From NCBI RefSeq assembly GCF_012935695.1, contig NZ_CP052859.1, positions 6,055,001 to 6,119,000 on the forward strand: 64,000 nt of DNA, given 5' to 3'. The translations under genes were made by a program, and so were the position numbers. Shown one piece after another: positions 17,481 through 25,713 of this stretch (positions are counted from its first letter, which is position 1; each line of letters opens with the position of its first letter). Below the pieces are notes generated by a model. The model made no database searches. It was not told where the DNA came from and worked only from the letters and a program-made list of their open reading frames with translations. Source of the stretch: Pseudomonas sp. ADAK18. Its GTDB lineage: Bacteria > Pseudomonadota > Gammaproteobacteria > Pseudomonadales > Pseudomonadaceae.

Positions 17481-18562
17481 GTCGATGGGGCTCCTTGTTC
17501 CAGTGGCAGAAAGATCGAGAAGGTGGTGTGGCCAGGATGGCTTTCACATTCGATCAAGCCCTGGTGCTGGCTGATGATGTTCTGGGTAATGGCCAGGCCC
17601 AGCCCGGTACCGTCCGGGCGGCCGCTGACCATAGGGAAGAAGATGGTTTCCTGCAGTTCTGCCGGGATGCCTGGGCCGTTGTCGATGATCTCGACCTTGG
17701 TCACCAGGCGATGGCGCACATGGCCAATGGTGAACTGGCGTAGGGCGCGGGTGCGCAGGCTGATGCGGCCCAGGCGCAGCTCGTTCTGGCTGCTGATGGC
17801 CTGCATGGCGTTGCGCACGATGTTGAGTACCGCTTGAATCATCTGTTCGCGGTCGATCAATACATCGGGAATGCTTGGGTCGTAGTCACGCACCAGGGTG
17901 ATGCAGCCCTGGCTTTCGGCTTCAACCAGATGGCAGACGCGCTCCAGCACTTCATGGACGTTGGTCATCGCCAGCGACGGCAGCTTGTTGGAGCCAAGCA
18001 TGCGGTCTACCAGGTTACGTAGGCGGTCGGCTTCTTCGATGATGACGTTGGTGTAGTCCTTGAGGTTCTCGTCTGGCAACTCACGGGCCAGCAACTGCGC
18101 TGCGCCGCGAATCCCGCCCAGAGGGTTCTTGATCTCATGGGCCAGGCCGCGCACCAGCATCTTGCTGGTTTCCTGCTTGGACAGTTGCGCCTCTTCCTTG
18201 GTGATCCGCAGTAGACGGTCACGGGGATGGACTTCCAGCAAGAGCAGCGTGGCACCGTGGCTCAGGATCGGGGTCACGGCGTAGTCGACGGTGAGGGTCT
18301 GGCCGGTGAGGGCCGTGAGCATCGCTTCGCGCTTGGTGAACGGGTGTGCCTGCTCCACGGCCTGACGCAAGGAACTCAACGCCTCGGCGGACTCGGTGAA
18401 CAGTTCGCTGATGAATTGCCCATGGCTGCGCTGACCGCTGATGGCCAGCAGCATCTCCGCCGCGGGGTTCATGTACTCAAGGCGCAGTTCGTCATTGAGC
18501 AGGATGGTCGCGGTGGTCAGGTTGTCGAGTAGCAAACGGTGCAGTGCGTCGCTGATGGTCAT
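17477..18562 (-). CDS. ntrB: Nitrogen regulation sensor kinase NtrB
   Basis: A 361-aa soluble kinase/phosphatase controlled by the PII protein. The N-terminal PAS domain (about 8-110) has 'LNDELRLEYMNPAAEMLL'. The phospho-acceptor is His142 in 'VRGLAHEIKNPLGGIRGA'. The ATPase domain has the N box 'VLNIVRNAMQ' and the G boxes 'IIDNGPGIP' and 'PDGTGLGLAIT'. It has its own predicted sigma-54 promoter upstream and is coupled to ntrC (ATGA overlap). Unlike enteric glnALG, the chorismate mutase gene and repeats separate it from glnA. Confidence 0.97.
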   Translation of the reverse strand: MTISDALHRLLLDNLTTATILLNDELRLEYMNPAAEMLLAISGQRSHGQFISELFTESAEALSSLRQAVEQAHPFTKREAMLTALTGQTLTVDYAVTPILSHGATLLLLEVHPRDRLLRITKEEAQLSKQETSKMLVRGLAHEIKNPLGGIRGAAQLLARELPDENLKDYTNVIIEEADRLRNLVDRMLGSNKLPSLAMTNVHEVLERVCHLVEAESQGCITLVRDYDPSIPDVLIDREQMIQAVLNIVRNAMQAISSQNELRLGRISLRTRALRQFTIGHVRHRLVTKVEIIDNGPGIPAELQETIFFPMVSGRPDGTGLGLAITQNIISQHQGLIECESHPGHTTFSIFLPLEQGAPST

Positions 18563-18618
18563 TAGGACCTCTTTTGGAGCAAGGCGCAGGCTTGAGGCGC
18601 GCGCTGATACAAGGAAAA

Positions 18619-18635
18619 TGCAAAAACCAAACCAA
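18619..18635 (-). promoter_or_regulatory. Putative sigma-54 promoter of ntrBC
   Basis: Read on the minus strand, TTGGTTTGGTTTTTGCA keeps the essential GG (-24), ten bases, GC (-12) spacing and the T-rich run before GC. It lies about 57 nt before the ntrB start. The CAC after GG in the consensus is not matched, so this is a moderate call. Confidence 0.5.
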
Positions 18636-18761
18636 GGCTCCGAAAAGAAGCGTTAAAGCCCTGAAATAGGGGGTTGAGGCGCGAAACTGTGGCGTTCTGC
18701 CAGCTTGAGGGTGAAGTTTCGAACCAAAATGGGCTGGGTTAGTGGGAAGGGTGCAAGGTAT

Positions 18762-18778
18762 TGCACCAATATAGTGCG
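18762..18778. promoter_or_regulatory. Putative NtrC-binding site upstream of ntrB
   Basis: TGCACCAATATAGTGCG matches the NtrC dyad (GCACCAnnnnnGTGC type, as in TGCACCAACATGGTGCA). It lies about 130 nt upstream of the -24 element, a usual enhancer distance, which suggests autoregulation. Confidence 0.55.
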
Positions 18779-18836
18779 GTTTTGCAAAGTCTGTTCAGGA
18801 AGCTGTCGCATCAGCACGTGAATGCACACAATCCAA

Positions 18837-18930
18837 ATGTGGGAGGGGGCTTGCTCCCGATAGCAGGTTGTCAGTCAGCACCTGCATCAACTGACTCACC
18901 GTTATCGGGAGCAAGCCCCCTCCCACAATT
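18837..18930. repeat. REPIN (AGGGGGCTTGCTCCCG variant)
   Basis: The arms AAATGTGGGAGGGGGCTTGC and its complement carry the paired variant GGGAGGGGGC/GCCCCCTCCC. The same change is present in both arms, so the palindrome is maintained. Confidence 0.88.
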
Positions 18931-18950
18931 TTTAATCGAGTGTGCAGCCC

Positions 18951-19487
18951 TTAACCTTTGTAGATACACAGCTCGGCGGTGGCGCGGATCATTGCCAGTT
19001 GGCGCAGCGGGTCGTTCAGAGGTTTGTGATTCGCCTGGGCCAACCACTGCGGACACTGTGGGTTGGTGCGCTCCGGGGTGAAGTCCGCGAGCTGTTGCAG
19101 CAGGCGCTTTTGCAACTGGTCCAGTTGCGGGCGAATGGTCCCGACCAGATCAGGGCGCGGGTCATTGGGTGCCTTGCCTTGCAACTGCCAGTCGGACAGG
19201 TGGGCGTACTGCACCAATTTATTCGCCTCGATCTGTGCCGAGAAAAATTGCTCGGCTGCCGCCGGTGCCAGTGTATAGCTCGGCGCCTGAGCCACCACGC
19301 TGGCAATCACATCCTGCTCCCGCTGCCGGTCTTCGACGGGCTTGTGGCTGTCCCATTTGCTCAGGGCGACCTGATCTGCGACGGCCAGTCGTTCGGCAAT
19401 GCTGTCGAGCAGCGAGGCGAGGGTGGGGGGTGCAGCGAATGCGCTGGCGCTGACGAACATCAAGGCAAACACGAATCGAAATTTCAA
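18951..19487 (-). CDS. Secreted chorismate mutase, AroQ-gamma type
   Basis: A 178-aa exported all-helical protein. I chose the TTG at 19487: AGGGGA precedes it and the product begins with a clean signal peptide (KFRFVFALMFVSASAFA). The mature part follows the periplasmic AroQ-gamma chorismate mutase pattern: 'LLDSIAERLAVADQVALSKW' with the Arg, 'VEDRQREQDVI' and 'FFSAQIEANKLVQYAHLSDW'. A second helical half ends with Cys residues ('NPQCPQW', 'TAELCIYKG') that could form a disulfide. This class converts chorismate to prephenate outside the cytoplasm; its purpose is unclear. Its place between ntrB and glnA does not explain the function. Confidence 0.78.
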   Translation of the reverse strand: MKFRFVFALMFVSASAFAAPPTLASLLDSIAERLAVADQVALSKWDSHKPVEDRQREQDVIASVVAQAPSYTLAPAAAEQFFSAQIEANKLVQYAHLSDWQLQGKAPNDPRPDLVGTIRPQLDQLQKRLLQQLADFTPERTNPQCPQWLAQANHKPLNDPLRQLAMIRATAELCIYKG

Positions 19488-19498
19488 AGGAGATCCCC

Positions 19499-19610
19499 TG
19501 TAGGAGCGAGCTTGCTCGCGAAGGCCGTTAACGATAACGCGTAAATGTTGAAGAAATGCGGTGTCTTTGCGTTTTTCGCGAGCAAGCACTAGGCGTCCCC
19601 TCGCTCCTAC
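19499..19610. repeat. REPIN of a second class (GTAGGAGCGAGCTTGCTCGCG)
   Basis: The left arm TAGGAGCGAGCTTGCTCGCG and right arms CGCGAGCAAGC and CTCGCTCCTA are separated by a longer, non-symmetric core, with an insert (ACTAGGCGTCCC) in the right arm. The terminal bases differ from the GTGGGAGC class. Confidence 0.8.
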
Positions 19611-19621
19611 AAAATCTGCGC

Positions 19622-19650
19622 AAAAAAAAGACCTCCCGAAGGAGGTCTTT
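19622..19650 (-). terminator. Rho-independent terminator of glnA
   Basis: On the minus strand the stem AAAGACCTCC/GGAGGTCTTT has a 4-nt loop and is followed by eight T. It lies 33 nt after the glnA stop codon. Confidence 0.92.
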
Positions 19651-19682
19651 CTCGTTACGCCACGTTAAGCAGCGCTACCGGA

Positions 19683-21089
19683 TCAGCAGCTGTAGTACAG
19701 CTCGTATTCCAGTGGGTGTACGAAGGTGCGGACCTTGATTTCTTCTTCGCTTTTCAGGGCGATGTAGGCATCGATAAAGTCGTCGCTGAACACGCCGCCT
19801 TTGGTCAGGAACGCACGGCCCTTGTCCAGCTCTTCCAGGGCTTCTTTCAGGCTGCCGCACACTTGTGGGATCTCTTTGGCCTCTTCAGGCGGCAGGTCGT
19901 ACAAGTTTTTGTCGGCGGCGTCGCCTGGGTGGATCTTGTTCTGGATGCCGTCCAGGCCGGCCATTACCAGGGCAGCGAAAGCCAGGTACGGGTTGGCTGC
20001 CGGATCCGGGAAGCGAGCTTCGATACGGCGAGCGCGAGGGCTGGACACGTAAGGAATACGGATCGAAGCGGAACGGTTGCGAGCCGAGTAGGCCAGCATC
20101 ACTGGTGCTTCGAAACCTGGGACCAGACGCTTGTAGGAGTTGGTCGACGGGTTGGTGAAGCCGTTCAGGGCCTTACCGTGCTTGATGATGCCGCCGATGA
20201 AGTACAGGGCGGTGTCGGACAGGCCGGCATAACCTTCGCCAGCGAAGGTGTTCTTGCCATCTTTGGCGATGGACAGGTGAACGTGCATACCCGAACCGTT
20301 ATCGCCGTACAGTGGCTTAGGCATGAAGGTAGCGGTACGGCCGTAGGCATCAGCCACGTTGTGTACGCAGTACTTCAGGGTCTGGACTTCGTCAGCCTTG
20401 GCTACCAGGGTGTTGAACTTCACACCGATTTCGTTCTGGCCGGCAGTCGCCACTTCGTGGTGGTGAACTTCGATGACCAGGCCCATTTCTTCCATGGCGT
20501 TGCACATGGAGGTACGGATTTCGTGGTCATGGTCGAACGGAGGAACCGGGAAGTAGCCGCCTTTGATACCTGGACGGTGGCCTTTGTTGCCGCCTTCGAT
20601 GTCCTGGTCGGACATCCAAGAACCTTGTTCGGAGTAGATTTTGAACATGGAGCCGGAGATGTCGGACTTGAACTTCACTTGGTCGAAGATGAAGAACTCA
20701 GGCTCAGGGCCTACGAATACGGTGTCGCCGATACCGGTGGACTTCAGGTATTCCTCGGCACGCTTGGCGATCGCACGTGGGTCACGGTCGTAGCCTTGCA
20801 TGGTCGACGGCTCGATCACGTCGCAGACGATGATCAGCGTTGGGTCTTCGGTGAACGGGTCGAGTACGGCGGTGCTGTCGTCCGGCATCAGGATCATGTC
20901 GGAAGCTTCAATGCCTTTCCAGCCAGCGATGGAGGAACCGTCGAACATTTTGCCTTCTTCGAAGAAAGCATCATCCAGCGCGTCGCGAGCCGGCATGGTC
21001 ACGTGGTGCTGAGTGCCTTTGGTGTCCGTGAAGCGCAGATCAATCCATTTGACGTCATGATCTTTGATGAGTTGAACCGACTTCGACAT
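19683..21089 (-). CDS. glnA: Type I glutamine synthetase
   Basis: Assimilates ammonia by ATP-dependent amidation of glutamate; forms a cytosolic dodecamer. At 468 aa it has the beta-grasp N-terminus ('[20 protein letters not shown]'), the signature '[15 protein letters not shown]', the ATP-binding region '[17 protein letters not shown]', the catalytic '[17 protein letters not shown]', and Tyr397 in 'NLYDLPPEE', the adenylylation site of the GSI-beta class at the same number as in E. coli. The 5' region carries a strong sigma-54 promoter and NtrC-type sites, so it is nitrogen-controlled. Confidence 0.98.
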   Translation of the reverse strand: MSKSVQLIKDHDVKWIDLRFTDTKGTQHHVTMPARDALDDAFFEEGKMFDGSSIAGWKGIEASDMILMPDDSTAVLDPFTEDPTLIIVCDVIEPSTMQGYDRDPRAIAKRAEEYLKSTGIGDTVFVGPEPEFFIFDQVKFKSDISGSMFKIYSEQGSWMSDQDIEGGNKGHRPGIKGGYFPVPPFDHDHEIRTSMCNAMEEMGLVIEVHHHEVATAGQNEIGVKFNTLVAKADEVQTLKYCVHNVADAYGRTATFMPKPLYGDNGSGMHVHLSIAKDGKNTFAGEGYAGLSDTALYFIGGIIKHGKALNGFTNPSTNSYKRLVPGFEAPVMLAYSARNRSASIRIPYVSSPRARRIEARFPDPAANPYLAFAALVMAGLDGIQNKIHPGDAADKNLYDLPPEEAKEIPQVCGSLKEALEELDKGRAFLTKGGVFSDDFIDAYIALKSEEEIKVRTFVHPLEYELYYSC

Positions 21090-21190
21090 AGTGTCCTCCG
21101 GGTGGCTTCGGGCTGGGTAGTGGAGTAGCCCTTAGAATGTGGGTGATGCCGGCGCGAATACTCGACCAAGGCAACCTGCCTCACAAGGGA

Positions 21191-21205
21191 GCAAATTGCA
21201 TGCCA
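21191..21205 (-). promoter_or_regulatory. Sigma-54 promoter of glnA
   Basis: The minus strand reads TGGCATGCAATTTGC, matching TGGCAC-N5-TTGC in all but one position, with the GG-N10-GC spacing. Transcription would start about 90 nt upstream of the glnA start codon. Confidence 0.85.
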
Positions 21206-21308
21206 GTGCGCCAACATGGCCTTTTTGCCTCAAAATGGCCCTTATAAAGGTGCAATCCGTTAAAACGGCACAAATCGCGCACTGCAATGTAGCGTTAAAA
21301 ACCACAAA

Positions 21309-21325
21309 TGCCCCGTTTTAGTGCG
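21309..21325. promoter_or_regulatory. Putative NtrC-binding site for glnA
   Basis: The minus strand reads CGCACTAAAACGGGGCA, close to the enteric dyad TGCACTAAAATGGTGCA. It is about 105 nt upstream of the -24 element, a normal enhancer position. Confidence 0.6.
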
Positions 21326-21351
21326 CTCAAAGCCGTTTGTATATTAACTGG

Positions 21352-21379
21352 TTAAACCTTGAGCTATTTCCGCTATAAT
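21352..21379 (+). promoter_or_regulatory. Putative sigma-70 promoter of thiI
   Basis: A perfect -10 TATAAT at 21374-21379 is preceded by TTAAAC (21352-21357) at 16-nt spacing, a weak -35. It lies about 45 nt before the thiI ATG. Confidence 0.55.
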
Positions 21380-21421
21380 CCGCGCCCCCCTTTTTCGGCT
21401 GGCCCTGTGCGCGCTGTTTCC

Positions 21422-22876
21422 ATGAAATTAATCGTTAAAGTCTTCCCCGAGATCACCATCAAGAGCCGACCGGTACGGATGCGTTTCATCCGTCAATTGG
21501 CCAAGAACATCCGTGCCGTGCTCCGCGATCTGGACCCGGCTGTGGTGGTGAACGGCGTGTGGGACAATCTCGAGCTGGAAACCCGCATTACCGACCCCAA
21601 AGCCTTGAAGGACATGACCGAGCGCCTGAGCTGCATGCCGGGCATCGCGCATTTCCTGCAGGTTGACGAGTACCCGCTGGGGGACTTCGACGACATCACC
21701 GAGAAGTGCAAACAGCACTTCGGCGCTGAGCTCGAAGGCAAGATCTTTTCCGTGCGCTGCAAGCGTGCTGGCAAGCACCCGTTCAGCTCCATGGACGTTG
21801 AAAAATACGTCGGCAGCAAGCTGCGTCGTGAGTGCGCCGCCGCCGGAATTTCCCTCAAAGAACCGCAAATCGAAGTGCGGATGGAAATTCGCGACCAACG
21901 GTTGTTTGTGATCCACAGCCAGCACAACAGCATCGGCGGCTACCCGCTGGGCGCGCTGGAACAGACCCTGGTACTGATGTCCGGCGGTTTCGATTCCACC
22001 GTGGCGGCCTACCAGATCATGCGTCGCGGGCTGATGAGCCACTTCTGCTTCTTTAACCTGGGCGGGCGTGCACACGAATTGGGCGTGATGGAAGTTGCGC
22101 ACTATATCTGGAAGAAGTACGGCAGCTCCCAGCGCGTGCTGTTTGTCAGCGTGCCGTTCGAGGAAGTCCTGGGAGAAATTCTCGGCAAAGTCGATAACAG
22201 TCATATGGGCGTAGTATTGAAGCGTATGATGTTGCGCGCTGCGTCCCGGATTGCCGATCGGCTACAGATCGAGGCGCTCGTGACCGGCGAGGCGATCTCT
22301 CAGGTGTCCAGCCAGACGCTGCCAAACCTGTCATTGATCGACTGTGTGACCGAGAAGCTGGTATTGCGCCCGCTGATCGCCAGTCACAAACAGGACATCA
22401 TCGACCTGGCGAACGAGATCGGTACCGCCGACTTCGCCAAGCACATGCCTGAATACTGCGGGGTCATCTCGGTGAACCCCAAGACCCACGCCAAGCGTCA
22501 CCGCGTGGAGTACGAAGAACAACAGTTCGACATGGCGATTCTGGAGCGTGCGCTCGAGAACGCCAAGCTGGTACCAATCGATCGCGTGATCGACGAACTG
22601 GGCCAGGATTTGCAGATCGAAGAAGTCAGTGAAGCGCTGGCCGGCCAAATCGTCATCGACATCCGTCACCCGGATGCCGCTGAAGATGAGCCGCTGGACA
22701 TCACTGGCATCGACGTACAAACGTTGCCGTTTTATGCATTGAACGCACGTTTCAAGGAACTGGATGACAGCCGTCAGTACCTGTTGTATTGCGACAAAGG
22801 CGTGATGAGTCGCCTGCATGCCCACCATTTGCTCAGTGAGGGGCATGCCAATGTGCGCGTTTATCGACCGAGCTAA
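21422..22876 (+). CDS. thiI: tRNA 4-thiouridine synthase / thiamine-thiazole sulfur carrier ThiI
   Basis: A 484-aa cytosolic enzyme. It adenylates U8 of tRNA and delivers sulfur, and in the long form it also serves thiazole synthesis. Order: ferredoxin-like and THUMP domains (about 1-170), the PP-loop ATPase with 'SGGFDST' (187-193), and a C-terminal rhodanese domain with catalytic Cys457 in 'LYCDKGVMS'; Cys346 in 'MPEYCG' is the likely disulfide partner. The ATG at 21422 begins the conserved '[15 protein letters not shown]'; an in-frame codon at 21359 lies upstream of the -10 box. Confidence 0.96.
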   Translation: MKLIVKVFPEITIKSRPVRMRFIRQLAKNIRAVLRDLDPAVVVNGVWDNLELETRITDPKALKDMTERLSCMPGIAHFLQVDEYPLGDFDDITEKCKQHFGAELEGKIFSVRCKRAGKHPFSSMDVEKYVGSKLRRECAAAGISLKEPQIEVRMEIRDQRLFVIHSQHNSIGGYPLGALEQTLVLMSGGFDSTVAAYQIMRRGLMSHFCFFNLGGRAHELGVMEVAHYIWKKYGSSQRVLFVSVPFEEVLGEILGKVDNSHMGVVLKRMMLRAASRIADRLQIEALVTGEAISQVSSQTLPNLSLIDCVTEKLVLRPLIASHKQDIIDLANEIGTADFAKHMPEYCGVISVNPKTHAKRHRVEYEEQQFDMAILERALENAKLVPIDRVIDELGQDLQIEEVSEALAGQIVIDIRHPDAAEDEPLDITGIDVQTLPFYALNARFKELDDSRQYLLYCDKGVMSRLHAHHLLSEGHANVRVYRPS

Positions 22877-23015
22877 GAGCCCGGGGCTGTTTGCCTGTGG
22901 CCTGCGTCACCGGCCCCCCGACTCTGCCGTCAAGCTGTAACGGCAAGGCCTGACTCTACTGTTAATCGCTGCCACGACCTGTCAGCACACCGAATCCTCT
23001 GATCGAGATACACAA

Positions 23016-24836
23016 GTGATCGAAAATCTACGCAACATCGCCATCATTGCTCACGTTGACCATGGTAAGACCACCCTGGTAGACAAACTCTTGCGTCAAT
23101 CCGGCACCCTGGAGCGCAACGAGCTCAACGACGAGCGCGTGATGGACTCCAACGACCAGGAGAAAGAGCGCGGTATTACCATTCTGGCGAAAAACACCGC
23201 CATCAACTGGAACGGCTACCACATCAACATCGTGGATACCCCGGGCCACGCCGACTTCGGCGGCGAAGTTGAGCGTGTAATGTCGATGGTTGACTCCGTT
23301 CTGCTGCTGGTTGACGCTCAAGACGGCCCTATGCCGCAAACCCGTTTCGTGACCAAGAAGGCTTTCGAAGCCGGCCTGCGTCCAATCGTGGTCATCAACA
23401 AGGTTGACCGTCCAGGCGCACGTCCGGACTGGGTTCTGGACCAGATCTTCGACCTGTTCGACAACCTGGGTGCTACCGAAGAACAGCTGGACTTCAAAGT
23501 CGTCTACGCCTCGGCCCTGAACGGCATTGCCGGTCTGGAACACACCGACATGGCTGAAGACATGACCCCGCTGTACCAGTCGATCGTCGACAACGTACCT
23601 GCGCCGAAAGTCGACCGCGATGGTCCGTTCCAGATGCAAATCTCCGCACTGGACTACAACAGCTTCCTGGGCATTATCGGCGTTGGCCGTATCGCTCGTG
23701 GTCGCGTCAAGCCGAACACCCAGGTTGTTGCGATCGATGCTGATGGCAAGCGCCGTAACGGTCGTATCCTGAAGCTGATGGGTCACCACGGTCTGCACCG
23801 TGTAGACGTTGAAGAAGCTGCTGCCGGCGACATCGTCTGCATCAGCGGCTTCGAGTCGCTGTTCATCTCCGACACCCTGTGCGACCCACAGAACGTTGAA
23901 GCGATGAAGCCGCTGACCGTTGATGAACCAACCGTTTCGATGACCTTCCAGGTTAACGACTCGCCGTTCTGCGGCCGTGAAGGCAAGTTCGTCACCAGCC
24001 GTAACATCAAAGAGCGTCTGGACAAAGAACTGCTCTACAACGTTGCCCTGCGCGTTGAAGAAGGCGACACCGCTGACAAGTTCAAAGTCTCCGGCCGTGG
24101 TGAGCTGCACCTCTCGGTACTGATCGAAACCATGCGTCGCGAAGGCTTCGAAATGGGTGTTGGTCGTCCGGAAGTGATCATCCGTATGGTTGACGGCGTG
24201 AAGCACGAACCGTACGAAAACGTGACCATCGACCTGCCAGAAGAATCGCAAGGTTCGATCATGGAACAGATCGGTATCCGTAAAGGCGACCTGACCAACA
24301 TGGTTCCGGATGGCAAGGGCCGTGTGCGCCTTGAGTACAACATCCCGGCTCGTGGCTTGATCGGTTTCCGTAACGAGTTCCTGACCCTGACCTCCGGTGC
24401 AGGCATCCTGACCTCGATCTTCGACCGTTACGACGTGATGAAGTCTGGCGACATGTCCGGCCGTCAGAACGGCGTGCTGGTTTCGGTTGCTACCGGTAAG
24501 GCTCTGACTTACTCGCTGGAAACCCTGCAGGCTCGCGGCAAACTGTTCCTGGGTCACGGTGAAGACGTGTACGAAGGTCAAATCGTCGGCATCAACAGCC
24601 GCGACAACGACCTGGGCGTTAACCCAACCAAAGGCAAGAAGCTCGACAACATGCGTGCTTCGGGTAAAGACGAAACCATCGCTTTGGTTCCGCCTATCCG
24701 CTTCACTTTGGAGCAGGCTCTGGAATTCGTTCAAGAAGACGAATTGTGCGAAGTCACTCCTAAGTCCATCCGTCTTCGTAAGAAGATCCTGGGCGAAAGC
24801 GAGCGTACCCGCGCTGCGAAGAAGTCCGGTAACTAA
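23016..24836 (+). CDS. typA: Translational GTPase TypA/BipA
   Basis: A 606-aa ribosome-associated GTPase of the EF-G/LepA family, involved in 50S assembly and stress or cold growth. It starts with GTG ('[20 protein letters not shown]'), giving the G1 motif at residues 11-19. The switch II region is '[17 protein letters not shown]' and G4 is '[15 protein letters not shown]'. The BipA-specific C-terminal domain ends '...[19 protein letters not shown]'. Codon use is strongly biased, as expected for a highly expressed gene. A classical terminator follows. Confidence 0.97.
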   Translation: MIENLRNIAIIAHVDHGKTTLVDKLLRQSGTLERNELNDERVMDSNDQEKERGITILAKNTAINWNGYHINIVDTPGHADFGGEVERVMSMVDSVLLLVDAQDGPMPQTRFVTKKAFEAGLRPIVVINKVDRPGARPDWVLDQIFDLFDNLGATEEQLDFKVVYASALNGIAGLEHTDMAEDMTPLYQSIVDNVPAPKVDRDGPFQMQISALDYNSFLGIIGVGRIARGRVKPNTQVVAIDADGKRRNGRILKLMGHHGLHRVDVEEAAAGDIVCISGFESLFISDTLCDPQNVEAMKPLTVDEPTVSMTFQVNDSPFCGREGKFVTSRNIKERLDKELLYNVALRVEEGDTADKFKVSGRGELHLSVLIETMRREGFEMGVGRPEVIIRMVDGVKHEPYENVTIDLPEESQGSIMEQIGIRKGDLTNMVPDGKGRVRLEYNIPARGLIGFRNEFLTLTSGAGILTSIFDRYDVMKSGDMSGRQNGVLVSVATGKALTYSLETLQARGKLFLGHGEDVYEGQIVGINSRDNDLGVNPTKGKKLDNMRASGKDETIALVPPIRFTLEQALEFVQEDELCEVTPKSIRLRKKILGESERTRAAKKSGN

Positions 24837-24855
24837 GTCTCTTAGTTAGCTGACA

Positions 24856-24897
24856 AAAAAACGCCCCCGACCGCAAGGTCGGGGGCGTTTTTGTTTG
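24856..24897 (+). terminator. Rho-independent terminator of typA
   Basis: The long GC stem ACGCCCCCGACC/GGTCGGGGGCGT has a GCAA loop, with A-run upstream and TTTTTGTTTG downstream, 20 nt after the stop codon. Confidence 0.95.
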
Positions 24898-24930
24898 TCT
24901 GGGGTTTGTGCGGTGACTTTGCCGGCCCCT

Positions 24931-25012
24931 TCGCGAGCAAGCCCGCTCCCACCTTTGACCGTGTTCCTTCAGGATGAACGCGGTCAAAGGTGGGAGCGGG
25001 CTTGCTCGCGAA
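24931..25012. repeat. REPIN in inverted orientation
   Basis: The arms point outward (TCGCGAGCAAGCCCGCTCCC first, GGGAGCGGGCTTGCTCGCGA second), with an inner repeat CCTTTGACC/GGTCAAAGG. Most other copies begin with the GTGGGAGC end. Confidence 0.88.
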
Positions 25013-25037
25013 GGCGGTGGTTCAGGCAACAACAAAC

Positions 25038-25472
25038 TCAGAACTTATCGAGCGTCCTGAAATTAGTCTCACGCACCACTTCTTTCGGCTTGTACGCGCA
25101 ATACCCCGGCCGTGGCCCGATCTTGGGGTGATTGCGGCAAGTATCCGGGCGCTTGTCATAAATAGTGCAGAAGCGGGTCTTACGATCCAGGTACAGACAA
25201 TCGTTGTTGCTCATGCGCTGCAGGGTAAAGATTTCGGATTTTGAGTTGAAGCGCTCGACGATCCCTTCCTTCTGCAGCCGCTTGGCGATGTTCTTCGGCG
25301 GATCACCGCGCTCGAACTCATCGACGATGCCAATCCGGATCAGGTCCTTGATCTTCACCTCGACCGGCAAGGTGCAGCAGCTGGACACGCAGCCGCCGCA
25401 CATGTGGCTGGAGTACTTCTGCCACGTTTCGAGACGGTCGAGTTCCGCGGCGGCGATCAGTTGAGGCTTCAT
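25038..25472 (-). CDS. YkgJ family cysteine-cluster protein
   Basis: A 144-aa cytosolic protein with the cysteine pattern of the CxxCxxCC family: 'HMCGGCVSSCC' near residue 24, then 'NNDCLYLD', 'RFCTIYDKRPDTCRNHP' and 'GYCAYKP'. The clustered cysteines suggest zinc or iron-sulfur binding; no function is established for this family. It stands alone between a REPIN and glgP, which is divergent. Confidence 0.85.
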   Translation of the reverse strand: MKPQLIAAAELDRLETWQKYSSHMCGGCVSSCCTLPVEVKIKDLIRIGIVDEFERGDPPKNIAKRLQKEGIVERFNSKSEIFTLQRMSNNDCLYLDRKTRFCTIYDKRPDTCRNHPKIGPRPGYCAYKPKEVVRETNFRTLDKF

Positions 25473-25713
25473 CAGGTTTCCAAGAGGGGCGTTATCCGGG
25501 CGCGGGATGATACCGGGATTGGTGGTTTTTTGAACAATATTTTGCAGGTTTCAGCTCAAAGGCGGCTCTGAGGATTAAACGGGCACGGCCCCTGCATCCT
25601 TTTCCAGGCAATTGGGGATGATTGAAAAAACTGCCGAACCGCTGGCGTTGCCATTTGTCAGACCGTCTAGGCTCTAGCCTTTCCCTTCTTCTATCTCGCC
25701 CGAGGTCGCACCG

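Larger units (their letters stand above)
18563..18950. other. Regulatory region upstream of ntrB
   Basis: This 388-nt gap holds a minus-strand sigma-54-like promoter, an NtrC-type palindrome about 130 nt further upstream, and a REPIN next to the stop of the chorismate mutase gene. I see no ORF of its own. Confidence 0.6.
21090..21421. other. Divergent glnA/thiI control region
   Basis: This gap of 332 nt holds the minus-strand sigma-54 promoter of glnA, at least one NtrC-type dyad, a weaker candidate (TGGCCC...GGTGCA, 21236-21254), and a plus-strand sigma-70 -10 box for thiI. No ORF is supported. Confidence 0.6.

Noticed and set aside
18662..18760. A gene in the ntrB upstream region
   Set aside because: Short frames only, without start signals; the interval is better explained as promoter and enhancer DNA.
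23028..24734. 568-aa antisense reading frame over typA
   Set aside because: typA has very strong codon bias, which opens the opposite frame; the peptide is Val/Asp/His/Gln-rich without domain features.
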